From Oryzias latipes (lineage: Eukaryota; Chordata; Actinopteri; Beloniformes; Adrianichthyidae), in the NCBI RefSeq assembly GCF_002234675.1, contig NC_019880.2:21071789-21135788 (forward strand): DNA of 64,000 bases, read 5' to 3'. The notes under the pieces were generated by a model. The model searched no databases. It was not told the origin of the DNA and saw only the letters and a program-made list of their open reading frames with translations. Below, piece by piece: positions 46,352 through 55,898 of this stretch (the stretch's first letter is position 1; the number at the start of each line of letters is the position of its first letter). The position numbers were made by a program, and so were the translations under genes.

Positions 46352-47322
46352 GTTCATTTTTCAGAATGCAGCAGCTAGATTGATAGATCACATCACTCCT
46401 GTGTTGGTTTCACTTCACTGGCTCCCAGTTGATTCTAGAATCAAGTTCAAGATCCTCATGTTAACCTATAAGGCCTTACATGGTCTGACCCCATCCTATA
46501 TTAAAGACCTCATAGTCCATTACCACCCAAACAGAACACTTCACTCCCAAAATACAGGACTGCTTGTGGTTCCTAGAATTAGTAAAATTATAGTTGGAGG
46601 TAGAGCGTTCAGCCACCAAGCCCCTGTTTTATGGAATAAACTCCCAGCTCATGTAAGAGAGGCCGACTCAGTTTCTACATTCAAAGTTAGACTGAAAACA
46701 TTCCTCTTTGGACAGACTTATTGTCAGACTAGATAGTAATCAGAGAATATTTACCTTACTGTTAATATGTTTCCTGCCTGCATCTTAAACCATCTTCGAC
46801 ATGACTCGACCCGACTTGACTCTTGCACAACACACACTTTATTTTCAAGGGACCTCCAGATCTCGCCTGCACTAGAACCTATCCATGACTGTCCCCAAAG
46901 ACTACTGACAAGACTCCCCTCAATCCCCCCATACCCCACCCCCCCACCCCCTTAAGCCTAGCCCTGACCTGATCCCTGAGCTTAACCCTTACCAGAAGCT
47001 GGGGAAAGTATGGTAACCTGTGTGAATCTGGCATTGCCTGTCCATCCTGGGGGAGGACACCCCTGTGGACACCCCTGAGGTTTCTTTGTTTTTTCCGAAA
47101 TCTAATTTTGTTTTTTAGGAGTTTTTCCCTTACAGAGAAGGTGCTTACGGGCAGAGATGCCCAGCTCAGTTTAGTTAGTTCAGTTTAGAATCTTTCTATT
47201 GAATTGTGTGTTCACGATCCTTTTGAGTTGATGTTTTACCCTACATTTATCTGCACGAAGCCCATCGAGACGACTGTTGTTGTTGTGATTTTGGGCCATA
47301 CAGATAAAATTGAATTGAATTT
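46352..47322 (+). mobile_element. Jockey-superfamily (L2/Rex1-like) LINE 3' fragment
   Basis: Starts within the conserved QNAAARLIDHITPVLVSLHW block, open to 46736 (LHWLPVDSRIKFKILMLTYK, VLWNKLPAHVREADSVS). The 3' UTR ends CGAAGCCCATCGAGACGACT, then GGGCCATACAGATAAAATTG and AATTGAATT, a well-known fish LINE tail. A close relative lies at 60455..61607 in the same orientation. Confidence 0.85.
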
Positions 47323-48699
47323 AAAAATGCACTTCCTTAAGTCCAGAGAGAAGACAAGCACGGATGACACAGAAGAGGGAGCAAATCTGATCCCAGAAGG
47401 AGGAGATGTGAAGGACAACCTTTTTGACAATTTAATGCTTTTTTCTATAAATGTTTTCATATTTAACAGAAGGCTTGAAGCAGGCATCAGGTCATTTAAA
47501 GATGTACATATTAAATGTCTGATATGATCATAGGAAATGGAAAGCTGCTTTGTGGTGTCAGTGCATTTGAAGCTGCATGATGAACATGGGCGTTTTGGTC
47601 TATTTTTTTTTTCAGTTATCTTGTTTGTCTCTTGACTGCGTCCATCGCTGCACTGCTTTTCCTGAATCCTTCACCTCTGTGAGGAGATCCCAGCCCCGGT
47701 TTTCCCTCCGGCTCAGCTTCTCCTTGAGCATCTATATTAAGCCAGCCGCGCTGCATTCGGAGCCCTCTGGTGATTCTTAAATCCACAGACAGGCGGCTGA
47801 AGGTCCTGCCCTGCTCTGGAACAAAAGCTGTTGCTGCTTTTTTCTTTGTTTTGTATGAATGTGATGGGGGGGGGGGGGGGGGGGGGGGGCCTGAATCGAC
47901 TACCTTTCAGGAGGGTGAACAGAGCTGCAGCAGAAATCATTCATGTAGCTGTCCGTGATTAGAGAGTATGAGCTAATTGGTGTAAAGACGCAAGAAGCCA
48001 AAATCAGGTTATTTTTTGTATTTATCGCATGTCATTCAAGTTATAAACTAACCAATCAGATGCCTCAGTAAAAATATGTGGCGCCCTCTGGCCCCCACCT
48101 AAATGTTTTGATTGACAGATTCTGCAGAGTCGCTTTCAGTGGAAGGCGTGTGGCCTTCCAACAAACTCACTCCTGACTGGCGACTGTAGTTGCCATAGAA
48201 ACTTTGACTCAAATCGACTCGGACCTATCGCTGTCGTCCGGCTCCAACATGCCGACGTCCGAATCGCAGAAAAATGGCGACTGAATGTGTGATTTCACAG
48301 CCGCTCAGTCCAGTTCTATACACAGTCATTGGTTTGTGGACGATACCTGAGGGGAGGGGTTTATTTCAGAGCCTGATGACTCTGCTTATCAGACTGACGG
48401 GGGGCAGGGAGAATCGTTTACTTCTTACCCTTCTAAAACTAAGAATCTGATGATGGACTTAGGGACGGTTTTTGCCCTCTCATCATTAGTGGGCTCTCTA
48501 TGCAGGATGCTGTATGAAGGTTGAGGACTTTTTGGCAGAACACAGGGGGAGTGGGAGAGACTCTGAGATGCTTAAAAAGCCACTGTGAAGACTGTAACCC
48601 CCCCCCAAAGGTGCTCCAGGGCAGCACAGACGCCATGGGTGCTACAGCAGGCCCTCTGAATGACTGCATACATGCATGCTGCAGCACTTTTATTCATTC
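47323..48699. other. No gene recognised; poly-G run
   Basis: Poly-G at 47866..47889. The part 48050..48330 reads like a common fish dispersed repeat (GCGCCCTCTGG, CGACTGTAGTTGCC) but without definable ends. Confidence 0.35.
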
Positions 48700-48806
48700 A
48701 TTTTTTTCCGTTTATCCCTTTTGGGGTCATGGGACTGCCGGAGCCCCCGGCCACTTGTGGGCGAAGGCAGGGGGCTTCCTGGACAGTCCGCCAATCTGTC
48801 GCAGGG
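48700..48806 (+). repeat. Dispersed repeat fragment (GTTTATCCC...GTCGCAGGGCC type)
   Basis: CCGTTTATCCCTTTTGGGGT, GGGCGAAGGCAGGGG, CCTGGACAGTCCGCC and TCTGTCGCAGGGCC in this order form a repeat that is widespread in fish genomes. Its class is not certain. Confidence 0.5.
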
Positions 48807-49197
48807 CCACTATCACAATAAAACTTTCATTCAAATTTTCTTTATTGACTGAATTACTTTAGTTTAACAGGGGGGGGGGGGGGGGTTTGTAAACCCAGCA
48901 GCTGAGCTAGGGGGGTGTGGTAGGAGGAGCCAGTGTCTGAAATCTGCTGTGAGACGGTGATGGACGGGTCTTATAAAGGAGGAACAGACCTTTTTTTGTT
49001 TTACTTGTAGAGCTCCTGGTTGTTTAATATAATCAACAAACAAAAACAGTTAAAAAGATGGTTGTTGTCTCCCAGTATTGAGGTTCAGGTGTTTGAACAT
49101 GTTTGAAAGTTTGTTTTTGTGTCTTATAGGCGTCTGTGTAGTACGTTTAACATTTTGTTCATATAAACAATAGGAAACTGAGGCTACAATTCCCACT
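48807..49197. other. No feature recognised; poly-G run
   Basis: Poly-G at 48870..48886; the remainder flanks the BEL/Pao element. Confidence 0.4.
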
Positions 49198-49287
49198 GGA
49201 TTTCTTGGTAATAGTTTTTTGTGGAGCGCGTCGCAAACAGGACCTGCCGCAGCCTCTCTAGCGGCTCATAAGCCCGCAGCCGCTACA
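49198..49287 (+). repeat. 5' LTR remnant of BEL/Pao (U5 part only)
   Basis: Matches 53036..53125 over about 90 bp (GGAGCGCGTCGCAAACAGGA, AGCCCGCAGCCGCTACA). The remaining 250 bp of the LTR are absent. In the 3' LTR the match begins about 30 bp after an AATAAA, so what is left is approximately U5. No TGG-type primer binding site follows. Confidence 0.8.
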
Positions 49288-49626
49288 ACAACAAAAAATA
49301 TGAAAAGACAATGACAGAAAGAAAAAGACACTCCACACAGTGCAACAACTCCAGACGCCACAAAGACAGCGCGACAGCGGGATGGATTGCAATCAAAGCG
49401 TCTCTGGCACTGTCATCCAACAAGCGGAGGTAAGCACCCGGAAGCGACGGGCGCTCGGTCAGGAATCCAGCTTAGTGAAACTCTGAACTGCTATCTGGTG
49501 AAAACGAAAAATCAAACGGTATCTCCTAACTAAGTCAAGATTGTATGGCGATCCCCGCACTAATGCTGCGCTGAGCAAGTCATTGCAGACTCTGTAAAGC
49601 TGCACAAATAACGGAGTCGATTTTTA

Positions 49627-50577
49627 ATGAATGAAAGTATTGTGCAACACCACGCAAGTGACGAAGGGAGAATGAGTGAACCAGGGAATGAGTATTCTGC
49701 GATGGAAACGAATGAAAAAAGACAAATGAAACTGACTGTGAAAGCTCTCAGTAATAAAATTGAAAGGCTTCAAAAGGAACGCAAATTTGCTGTGAATAGA
49801 ATAAAGGGCCTTATTCCAGAAATAAAGAGACTTATGACAAACGAAAAGAATGCTGAACATGTTCAGTCTCTCATGGTGGACTTGACAGAACTGTGCGCGA
49901 ACGCTGGTGAATCACATGCAACGTTACTCCCTCTTTTGCCACAGGATAAACAAAATAGTCAAGATGAGTGGTTTTCTAATATTCTGGATCACAGCAATGC
50001 TTTCATAGGAGGTGTGACACAATGGCTTGGTGACGTTAAGGAACAAAAGGATGTTTCTGCTGCAACATATAATTTGCTCTCAAACATAAACATACATCAA
50101 ATCACAAATCAAGAAATGGAGGAAAATGATGACATAAAACCCAGTGACAGTGTGTCAAATGTGGAGCAAAAATCAACAAGATCACATTCGGGAAAGTCAA
50201 TAGCGTCCTCTACAACTTCATCATGCATTAAAACAGAAGCAGATCTGGCTGCTTTATTGGCAAAACAAGAGGTTTTAAAACAAAGACATCAACTGGAAGA
50301 GGAGGAAGAACGACTTCGTCAAAGAAAAGAACAACTTAAATTGGAAGAGGACATCTGTGCATACAAGGCCAAACTGAAAGTTCTGATATCCCAAAGTATT
50401 GCAAGTGAAAGGCTTTCTAAAGCATCAGATGGAATGAAATCCTATTTGGACAGACAAACAACAAAACAAAAAACTCTGGATTGGAAAGCTGACCCATTCG
50501 TACCATTTTCACATCAAACAACTCAACGGGATCATCAGGCTACAGGGACAAAGCCTAAAGAAAAAGTAGGAGTTTGA
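49627..50577 (+). pseudogene. BEL/Pao gag-like region
   Basis: An open frame of 316 codons from an ATG at 49627. The first 60 residues are Lys-rich and helical; residues about 210-255 form a charged coiled coil (EEEEERLRQRKEQLKLEED). This layout is that of BEL/Pao gag, which packages the element RNA. It ends in TGA at 50575..50577 while homology continues in the next frame down, so either one base was gained or lost, or this is a natural frame change. No classic slippery heptamer fits. Confidence 0.7.
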
Positions 50578-51111
50578 CCAAACCAGAGTCACATATCCGT
50601 TTTGGAAGGAAAGAAAGCAGTTTTGCTACAACAGTAACCCCAGGGAATAAAATATTAAAAGCTGAAACCCAGGAAAAGAAATTTACCCAAACGTCGAGAA
50701 AGAAATGTCTCTTTTGTGGAAAAGAACATACTTTGGATTCATATGAACAGTTGGAAAAGAAATCCAGAAAGGAAAAGATTGGCTTCTTGAGAGAAAAGGG
50801 TGTTTGCTTTGGCTGTCTGTGTATTGGACACATCAGTAAAGATTGCAAAAGGCGCATCTCTTGTGCTAAATGTGGCTTTAAACATCCAACTCTGCTTCAC
50901 ATTACTTCACTTAGGAAAGAAGAGACTCAAGACGTTACAGAGACAGAAAAGAAACCAGAGATTCAGCAAATGAGAACTATGGTGTCCAATGGTGTTACTG
51001 GGGCTGGTGATCAAGACTGCAAATTACCAATAGTTCCAGTTCAAGTGAAACTCAGCAAAGGAAGCAAGATTGTCACAACCTATGCTCTTTTGGATCAAGG
51101 AAGTACTGCAG
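50574..51111 (+). pseudogene. BEL/Pao zinc knuckles and start of A17-type protease
   Basis: The frame opens at the end of the gag frame. It has a degenerate first knuckle (KKCLFCGKEHTLDSYEQL, with Tyr where Cys is usual), a CCHC knuckle (CFGCLCIGHISKDC) and then CAKCGFKHPTLLH, the trio typical of BEL/Pao. The protease follows with TYALLDQGSTA, where D-x-G-S is the active-site motif. The hAT insertion breaks the codon after GSTA at 51111; the ORF runs on into it and stops at 51153..51155. Confidence 0.8.
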
Positions 51112-51517
51112 TAGGGCTGCACGATATGAGGAAAACTCGCGATATTAGTGATTAATATTGCGATAACCATATAATTTGCGGTATATACACAAATAGCAAA
51201 ACAACCAAAAACATCATTTCACCATTTCACTGCAACAGTTTAAAAATCATACTCCAAATGACCCTTGTCGACGTAGGAGGCAAACATCAAACATAAAAGG
51301 GCTCATCTGATTGATCAACGACGTTAACGGGTCCTTCCGATTGGTTAAACGCATAAATGGATTCATTTGATTCATTAAATACTTCAAGCTGCCGTGAGTT
51401 TGTTTTAGCACATTTAAGGTAACCATTTATTGCGATTTTCGCCGTCTTTTGCGGTATGCATATTGCACAGCATGATGTCGCGATAACGATAAATTTGCGG
51501 TATATTGTGCAGGCCTA
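51112..51517. mobile_element. hAT MITE inserted in the BEL/Pao protease
   Basis: 406 bp with termini TAGGGCTGCACGATA and TATTGTGCAGGCCTA (imperfect inverted repeats), flanked by TACTGCAG on both sides (51104..51111 and 51518..51525), the 8-bp hAT target duplication. Interior has GCGATAACGATAAATTTGCG and its inverted relatives. No transposase. Removing the insert and one TACTGCAG leaves the pol frame open, so the element was still in frame when struck. Confidence 0.92.
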
Positions 51518-52560
51518 TACTGCAGTGTTCTGTACCGACAGTTTAATGCACAGACTCAATGTGGAAGGACGGAAAACACACTTTCTTCTCAGGACAATGG
51601 GTCAAGAGAAAATTGTGGACAGTCATGTTGTCAATGGACTAGAGGTAGCAGCCATTCAAGGTGATGATTTTGTTACTATTCCTAAAACATACACACAACC
51701 AAGCATTGAAGTGCAGAAATGTAATATACCGCTGCAAAAGGATCTGCAAAATTGGCCTTATCGAAAGGACATTTACTTACCACAAATAAATGAAGAGATT
51801 GAACTTTTAATAGGCCTCAATGTTCCCAAAGCTTTGGAACCACTGCAAGTGATCCAAAGTGAACATGATGGACCTTTTGCTATCAGAACAATGCTAGGTT
51901 GGACAATAAATGGACCGCTCGGAAGAAACAGTGGAAACACAATGGATCAACGACAACCAGAATTGTCAGTAAACAGAGTGTCTGTTGTACAGATGGATGA
52001 ACTTTGGCAGAAGCAATTCCAAATTGATTTTCCTGAATGCAGTATGGATGAACAGTCTGGATTGTCACAAGAAGACCAACAATTTAAGGAGACAGTTTCA
52101 AATTCAGCAAACCTCATAAATGGACACTATCAGATTGGTTTACCACTGCAAAACAAAAATGTTTGCATGCCTAACAACAAAGATTTAGCTCTGCAGCGTA
52201 TTGTTCATTTAAAGAAAAGACTCCAAAGAGACCCTGTATTCTACACAGATTACATGGCCTTTATGAATGACATGTTCACCAAGGGTTACGCTGAACAGGT
52301 ACCGGAGGAAGACCTGAAGCTGATGGGAAAGTATGGTGTATCCCACATCATGGTGTTTACCACCCAGTTAAAAAAAAAGTTGAGGGTTGTTTTTGATTAT
52401 GCTGCAACTTTTCAAGGCACATCGCTTAACACCCAGAAATTCATGGGTTCTAGGAAAAGTACTACAGACTTTCCCAGACAGAAGAGGATTAGTACGTCAA
52501 GATCGAGTCAAGACAAAGACCAGCTGCTTGGAGCGACCAATTACAAAGATGGTTTTACTG
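51518..52560 (+). pseudogene. BEL/Pao protease end, linker, RT start and integrase tail
   Basis: After the hAT the frame resumes with AVFCTDSLMHRLNVEG. It then shows IELLIGLNVPKALEPLQV and GPFAIRTMLGWTINGPLG, the conserved BEL protease-linker blocks. The first reverse transcriptase block is KKLRVVFDYAATFQGTSLN near 52376..52430. From about 52440 homology jumps: in the neighbouring frame TFPDRRGLVRQDRVKTK and RPITKMVLLLE match the very C-terminus of BEL integrases. A deletion of roughly 2 to 3 kb, inferred from normal BEL pol length, removed the catalytic YVDD region, RNase H and the integrase core, and shifted the frame. Confidence 0.8.
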
Positions 52561-52783
52561 CTGGAGGCTGAAACCAAAAGGAATAGCTTCATGAAGAAGT
52601 GAAGATTTCTCGAATTTAAGGACTCGTGATCTTTTGAAAGACAGATACAGCTATTGCATGCTAATTGACTAACAAAAAATGTGAAAAAAAAGAACTAAAT
52701 GAATTTGTATTGTTTATGCTGATTTAATGTTTCTTTTGTGTGTGTAATTATTTGTCTATTTGCCAAATAATTAGGGGCTGGTG

Positions 52784-53125
52784 TGTAGTCGCCACTATCA
52801 TGTTTGTTTATAATTCCCTTTTTTGGTCACGTGATTAGTCAAGACGTCATTTAGGCGCACCTGTCACCTGTGTTAGTTTGGTTTTGTTGGTTTGATACAG
52901 AGAGGGTGCACAGGGCCCAGTATTTTTTGTTGACCGCTTCTATAAATGATTATGAACTCTGCTATGATGGATCGTATCACAAGTGTCATCTGTGGTAACG
53001 ATGAATTGGAATAAATCACGACACACAAACAAAGTGGATTTCTTGGTCATTGTTTTTTGTGGAGCGCGTCGCAAACAGGACCTGCCGCAGCCTCTCTAGC
53101 GGCTCATAAGCCCGCAGCCGCTACA
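52784..53125 (+). repeat. 3' LTR of BEL/Pao
   Basis: 342 bp from TGTAGTCGCCACTATC to GCAGCCGCTACA, TG...CA bounded with TGTAG/CTACA inverted ends. A purine-rich AGGGGCTGG lies just before it as polypurine tract. It holds AATAAA at about 53011..53016, the likely polyadenylation signal. Confidence 0.85.
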
Positions 53126-54331
53126 CACTGGATTCCTGACATTTGCATCTGCTCACATGACATCTAGTTATTTCACTTTGTTCCACACGTCTGAAGCAGT
53201 CAGAGCATGAATAACCTCTTTTCTCCAGCATCTCCCCTGAGGTATCATGACCTGAATGACTGGGAATCCTCACCTGTATGAAAATGCATACCGTCCCTAC
53301 TGATGTCTCCTAAACTACCTTCACATCATGGTCCAAATCACAGAGCCCGTCTCATTAAATGGACGCCTTGTCTAATAATCTCATTCCCCTTTCTTCCTTG
53401 AAGTCACTTTCATCAGCTTTCTTCCTCTATTCTCACCCTCCTCCCCTCAGTCACCCATTCCCTCACCCTTTTCTGTCGCCACTCTCGGTTAGGCGATCAG
53501 TCTCTGCCAAGCTTAGCAACTCGTTCCTAATCAGCTTACTGCCAATGAGACTAAGCCTGAGCTGAAAAGACGATTGAGGGTGGCCGTTCAGCCACTGGCT
53601 GACAAATGGCAATAGCTGGGGGGATGGTGTCAATATAACACTGCATGAAGGGAGAATCAAACATAAAGACGAAGCTAGTGTAAAATTTTTGGGCTTAATG
53701 GAGTGAAGACCAACTTGTGAGCAAAGATAAAATGGGACAAAAGTGAAAGTACTGCAGGCTTCCCATCTCAAGGAAACATTGGAAAAAGCCTTAAGCTGCT
53801 AATCTGGACTGACCTCATGATGCCACCAACTTTCACAACAGCATCGACTCTTAGTGTCGACATTTTTGGCTGCAGGCTGAGCTGTTATTTCTCTTTTTTA
53901 CTTCATGCTGCAGCTAAGCCATGGATAAGGACTGGGAGCCTTTCCAAATGTCCCAAATTTAGAGTTCCCTAAATATTCTGGGCCTGGTTCTCCCATTAGT
54001 TCCAGTGCAGGGTGTGCACCAGAACAAAGGCCTGGCCGCTGAAAGCTCTCTGGATGGAGGAGGCTGCAGTGGGTAAGCTGCTCGCACTGCTATGAGCAGA
54101 GCCGGATGTCCAAAATCAAAGAAATGTCATTTCTCAGTGCTTAGTGCAGAAATGGGTTTGTCTAAGGGTGGAGCAATGCTACTTATAGTTAAGACCTGAA
54201 TGTCTGTAAATACTCTTCAACAGGCCTTTAGTCCTCTGGTTTATGTGGGAAGCAGCTACGGCTTCTTAAGGAGATACTCTTAAAAAAACTCCATGATCAG
54301 CACAAACTGGATCTAATCAAGCCTCAACATC
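53126..54331. other. No gene recognised
   Basis: Single-copy-looking DNA; the frames at 53359..53771 lack domains. Confidence 0.4.
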
Positions 54332-55605
54332 CAGTGGGGCAAAAAGTATTCAGTCAGCCACCAATACTGGATGTTCTCCCACTTAAAAGATGAGAGAGGC
54401 TTGTAATTTTCATCATAGGTAAACCTCAACTATGAGAGACAAAATGAGAAAATAAATCCAGAAAATCACATTTTTAAGTTGGATTAGTTATATATATATA
54501 TGAGTCACAATGAAAATAGAAATGAGATAGAAACTCGTGCGTTTACTTTGTGTGTTCTTTTTCTCCAAGCGGAAACTCTTTCTTTCGCTGATGATGCAGC
54601 CGTATTACTTTCTTGATGGTTGTATAATCTTCATACGCCGTCATTAAAATCTCAGACTCCACATTTACATTTCATTGATGGCATTTTGAATGCACAGAGA
54701 TACCGTGACAAGATCCTGGGGCCCATTGTTGTGCCGTACGTCCAACAACATCACCTCATGTTGCAGCATGATAATGCACGGCCCCATGTTGCAAGGATCT
54801 GTACACAATTCTTGGAAGCTGAAAACATCCCAGTTCTTGCATGGCCAGCATACTCACCGGACATGTCACCCAATGAGCATGTTTGGGATGCTCTGGATCG
54901 GCGAATACGACAGCGTGTTCCAGTTCCTGCCAATATCCAGCAACTTCGCACACCCATTGAAGAGGAGTGGACCAACATACCACAGGCCACAATAGACAAC
55001 CTGATCAACCCTAATGCGAAGGAGATGTGTCGCACTTCATGATGCAAATGGTGGTCAAACCAGATACTGACTGGTTGTCTGAGTCCCCTGACCCCCTCAA
55101 TAAAACAAAACTGAAGATTTCAGAGTGGCCTTTTCTTGTGGCCAGTCTAAGGCACACCTGTGCAATAATCATGCTGTCTAATCAGCATCTTGACACCTGC
55201 GAGGTGGGATGGATTGTCTTGGCAAAGGAGAAGTTCTCACTATCACAGATTTAGACAGATTTGTGAACAATATTTCAGAGAACTGGTTATTTTGTGTATG
55301 TGGAAAATGTTTCTCATCTTTGAGTTCATACCATAAAAAATGCAAGCATTAACAAAGGTGTTGCGTTTATATTTGTATTTAAAATTCAGACAATGTGATT
55401 TTCTGGATTTTTTTTCTCATTTTGCCTCTCATAGTTGAGGTTTATCTATGATGTAAATTACAGGCCTCTCTCGTCTTTTTAAGTGGGAGAACACCCAGTA
55501 TTGGTGGCTGACTGAATAAAGCATGTCTTTGTTTAAGTGGGACATTTGGACTTTTTAAGTGGACTTCAACAATTGGTGGCTGACTGAATACTCTTTGCCC
55601 CCGTG
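54332..55605. mobile_element. Tc1-like element with long inverted arms, holding a second Tc1
   Basis: The left arm starts CAGTGGGGCAAAAAGTATTC at 54332 and runs to about 54485. Its inverted counterpart runs from about 55395 to 55605, ending CTGAATACTCTTTGCCCCC. The arms share TCTCCCACTTAAAA and CCTCAACTATGAGAG. The right end carries a duplicated GGTGGCTGACTGAATA about 65 bp apart. Between the arms lies the right half of another Tc1 family, ending with GTTGCGTTTATATTTGTAT near 55385. Confidence 0.75.
54650..55070 (+). pseudogene. Tc1 transposase, C-terminal half (DD34E)
   Basis: LHFIDGILNAQRYRDKIL begins the preserved part. LQHDNARPHVARICTQFLEA holds the second catalytic Asp, and SPDMSPNEHVWDALDRRIR holds the catalytic Glu 34 residues later, the Tc1 spacing. 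The DNA-binding N-terminus and the first Asp are absent. A one-base gain near 55012 shifts the end, so the open frame stops at 55040..55042, while the expected end (HDANGGQTRY) is in the next frame with TGA at 55068..55070. Confidence 0.9.
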
Positions 55606-55898
55606 TATTAGGGGACCTTCATTTAAACTGGATATGTGTCTGACATTTAATGCTCATCAATAAATCAAATATCTAACTTTCATTGAGACATTTGTCCACT
55701 TTACCAACGATTTGTAATTTATACGTAGATATCAACCCTTGTACTATCTTAGATGACCCCACCCTTGCAATGACCTGTTCTCCCTACCATGACAAAGGTG
55801 GATAAAGGTGGAAAGATTTCATGTAATCCATGGACACCAGTGAGATTCACAAATCACTGAGGAAAAAAGATTCAGCGCAATGTCCAGTGGGTCTAGAT

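Larger units (their letters stand above)
49198..53125 (+). mobile_element. BEL/Pao LTR retrotransposon, internally deleted and interrupted
   Basis: Gag and pol pieces of BEL/Pao type lie between a partial 5' LTR (49198..49287) and a full-length 3' LTR (52784..53125). Order: gag with coiled coil, zinc knuckles, A17-type aspartic protease, a 406-bp hAT insertion, the protease-RT linker, the first block of reverse transcriptase, then directly the C-terminal tail of integrase. Most of reverse transcriptase, RNase H and integrase is missing. It is defective on at least three counts. CACTG follows the 3' LTR and CACTG also precedes the 5' LTR remnant, compatible with a 5-bp target duplication. Confidence 0.85.

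Noticed and set aside
50555..50600. Programmed minus-one frameshift between gag and pol of the BEL/Pao element
   Set aside because: No X XXY YYZ heptamer lies in the overlap and BEL elements usually use one frame; a simple indel is more likely.
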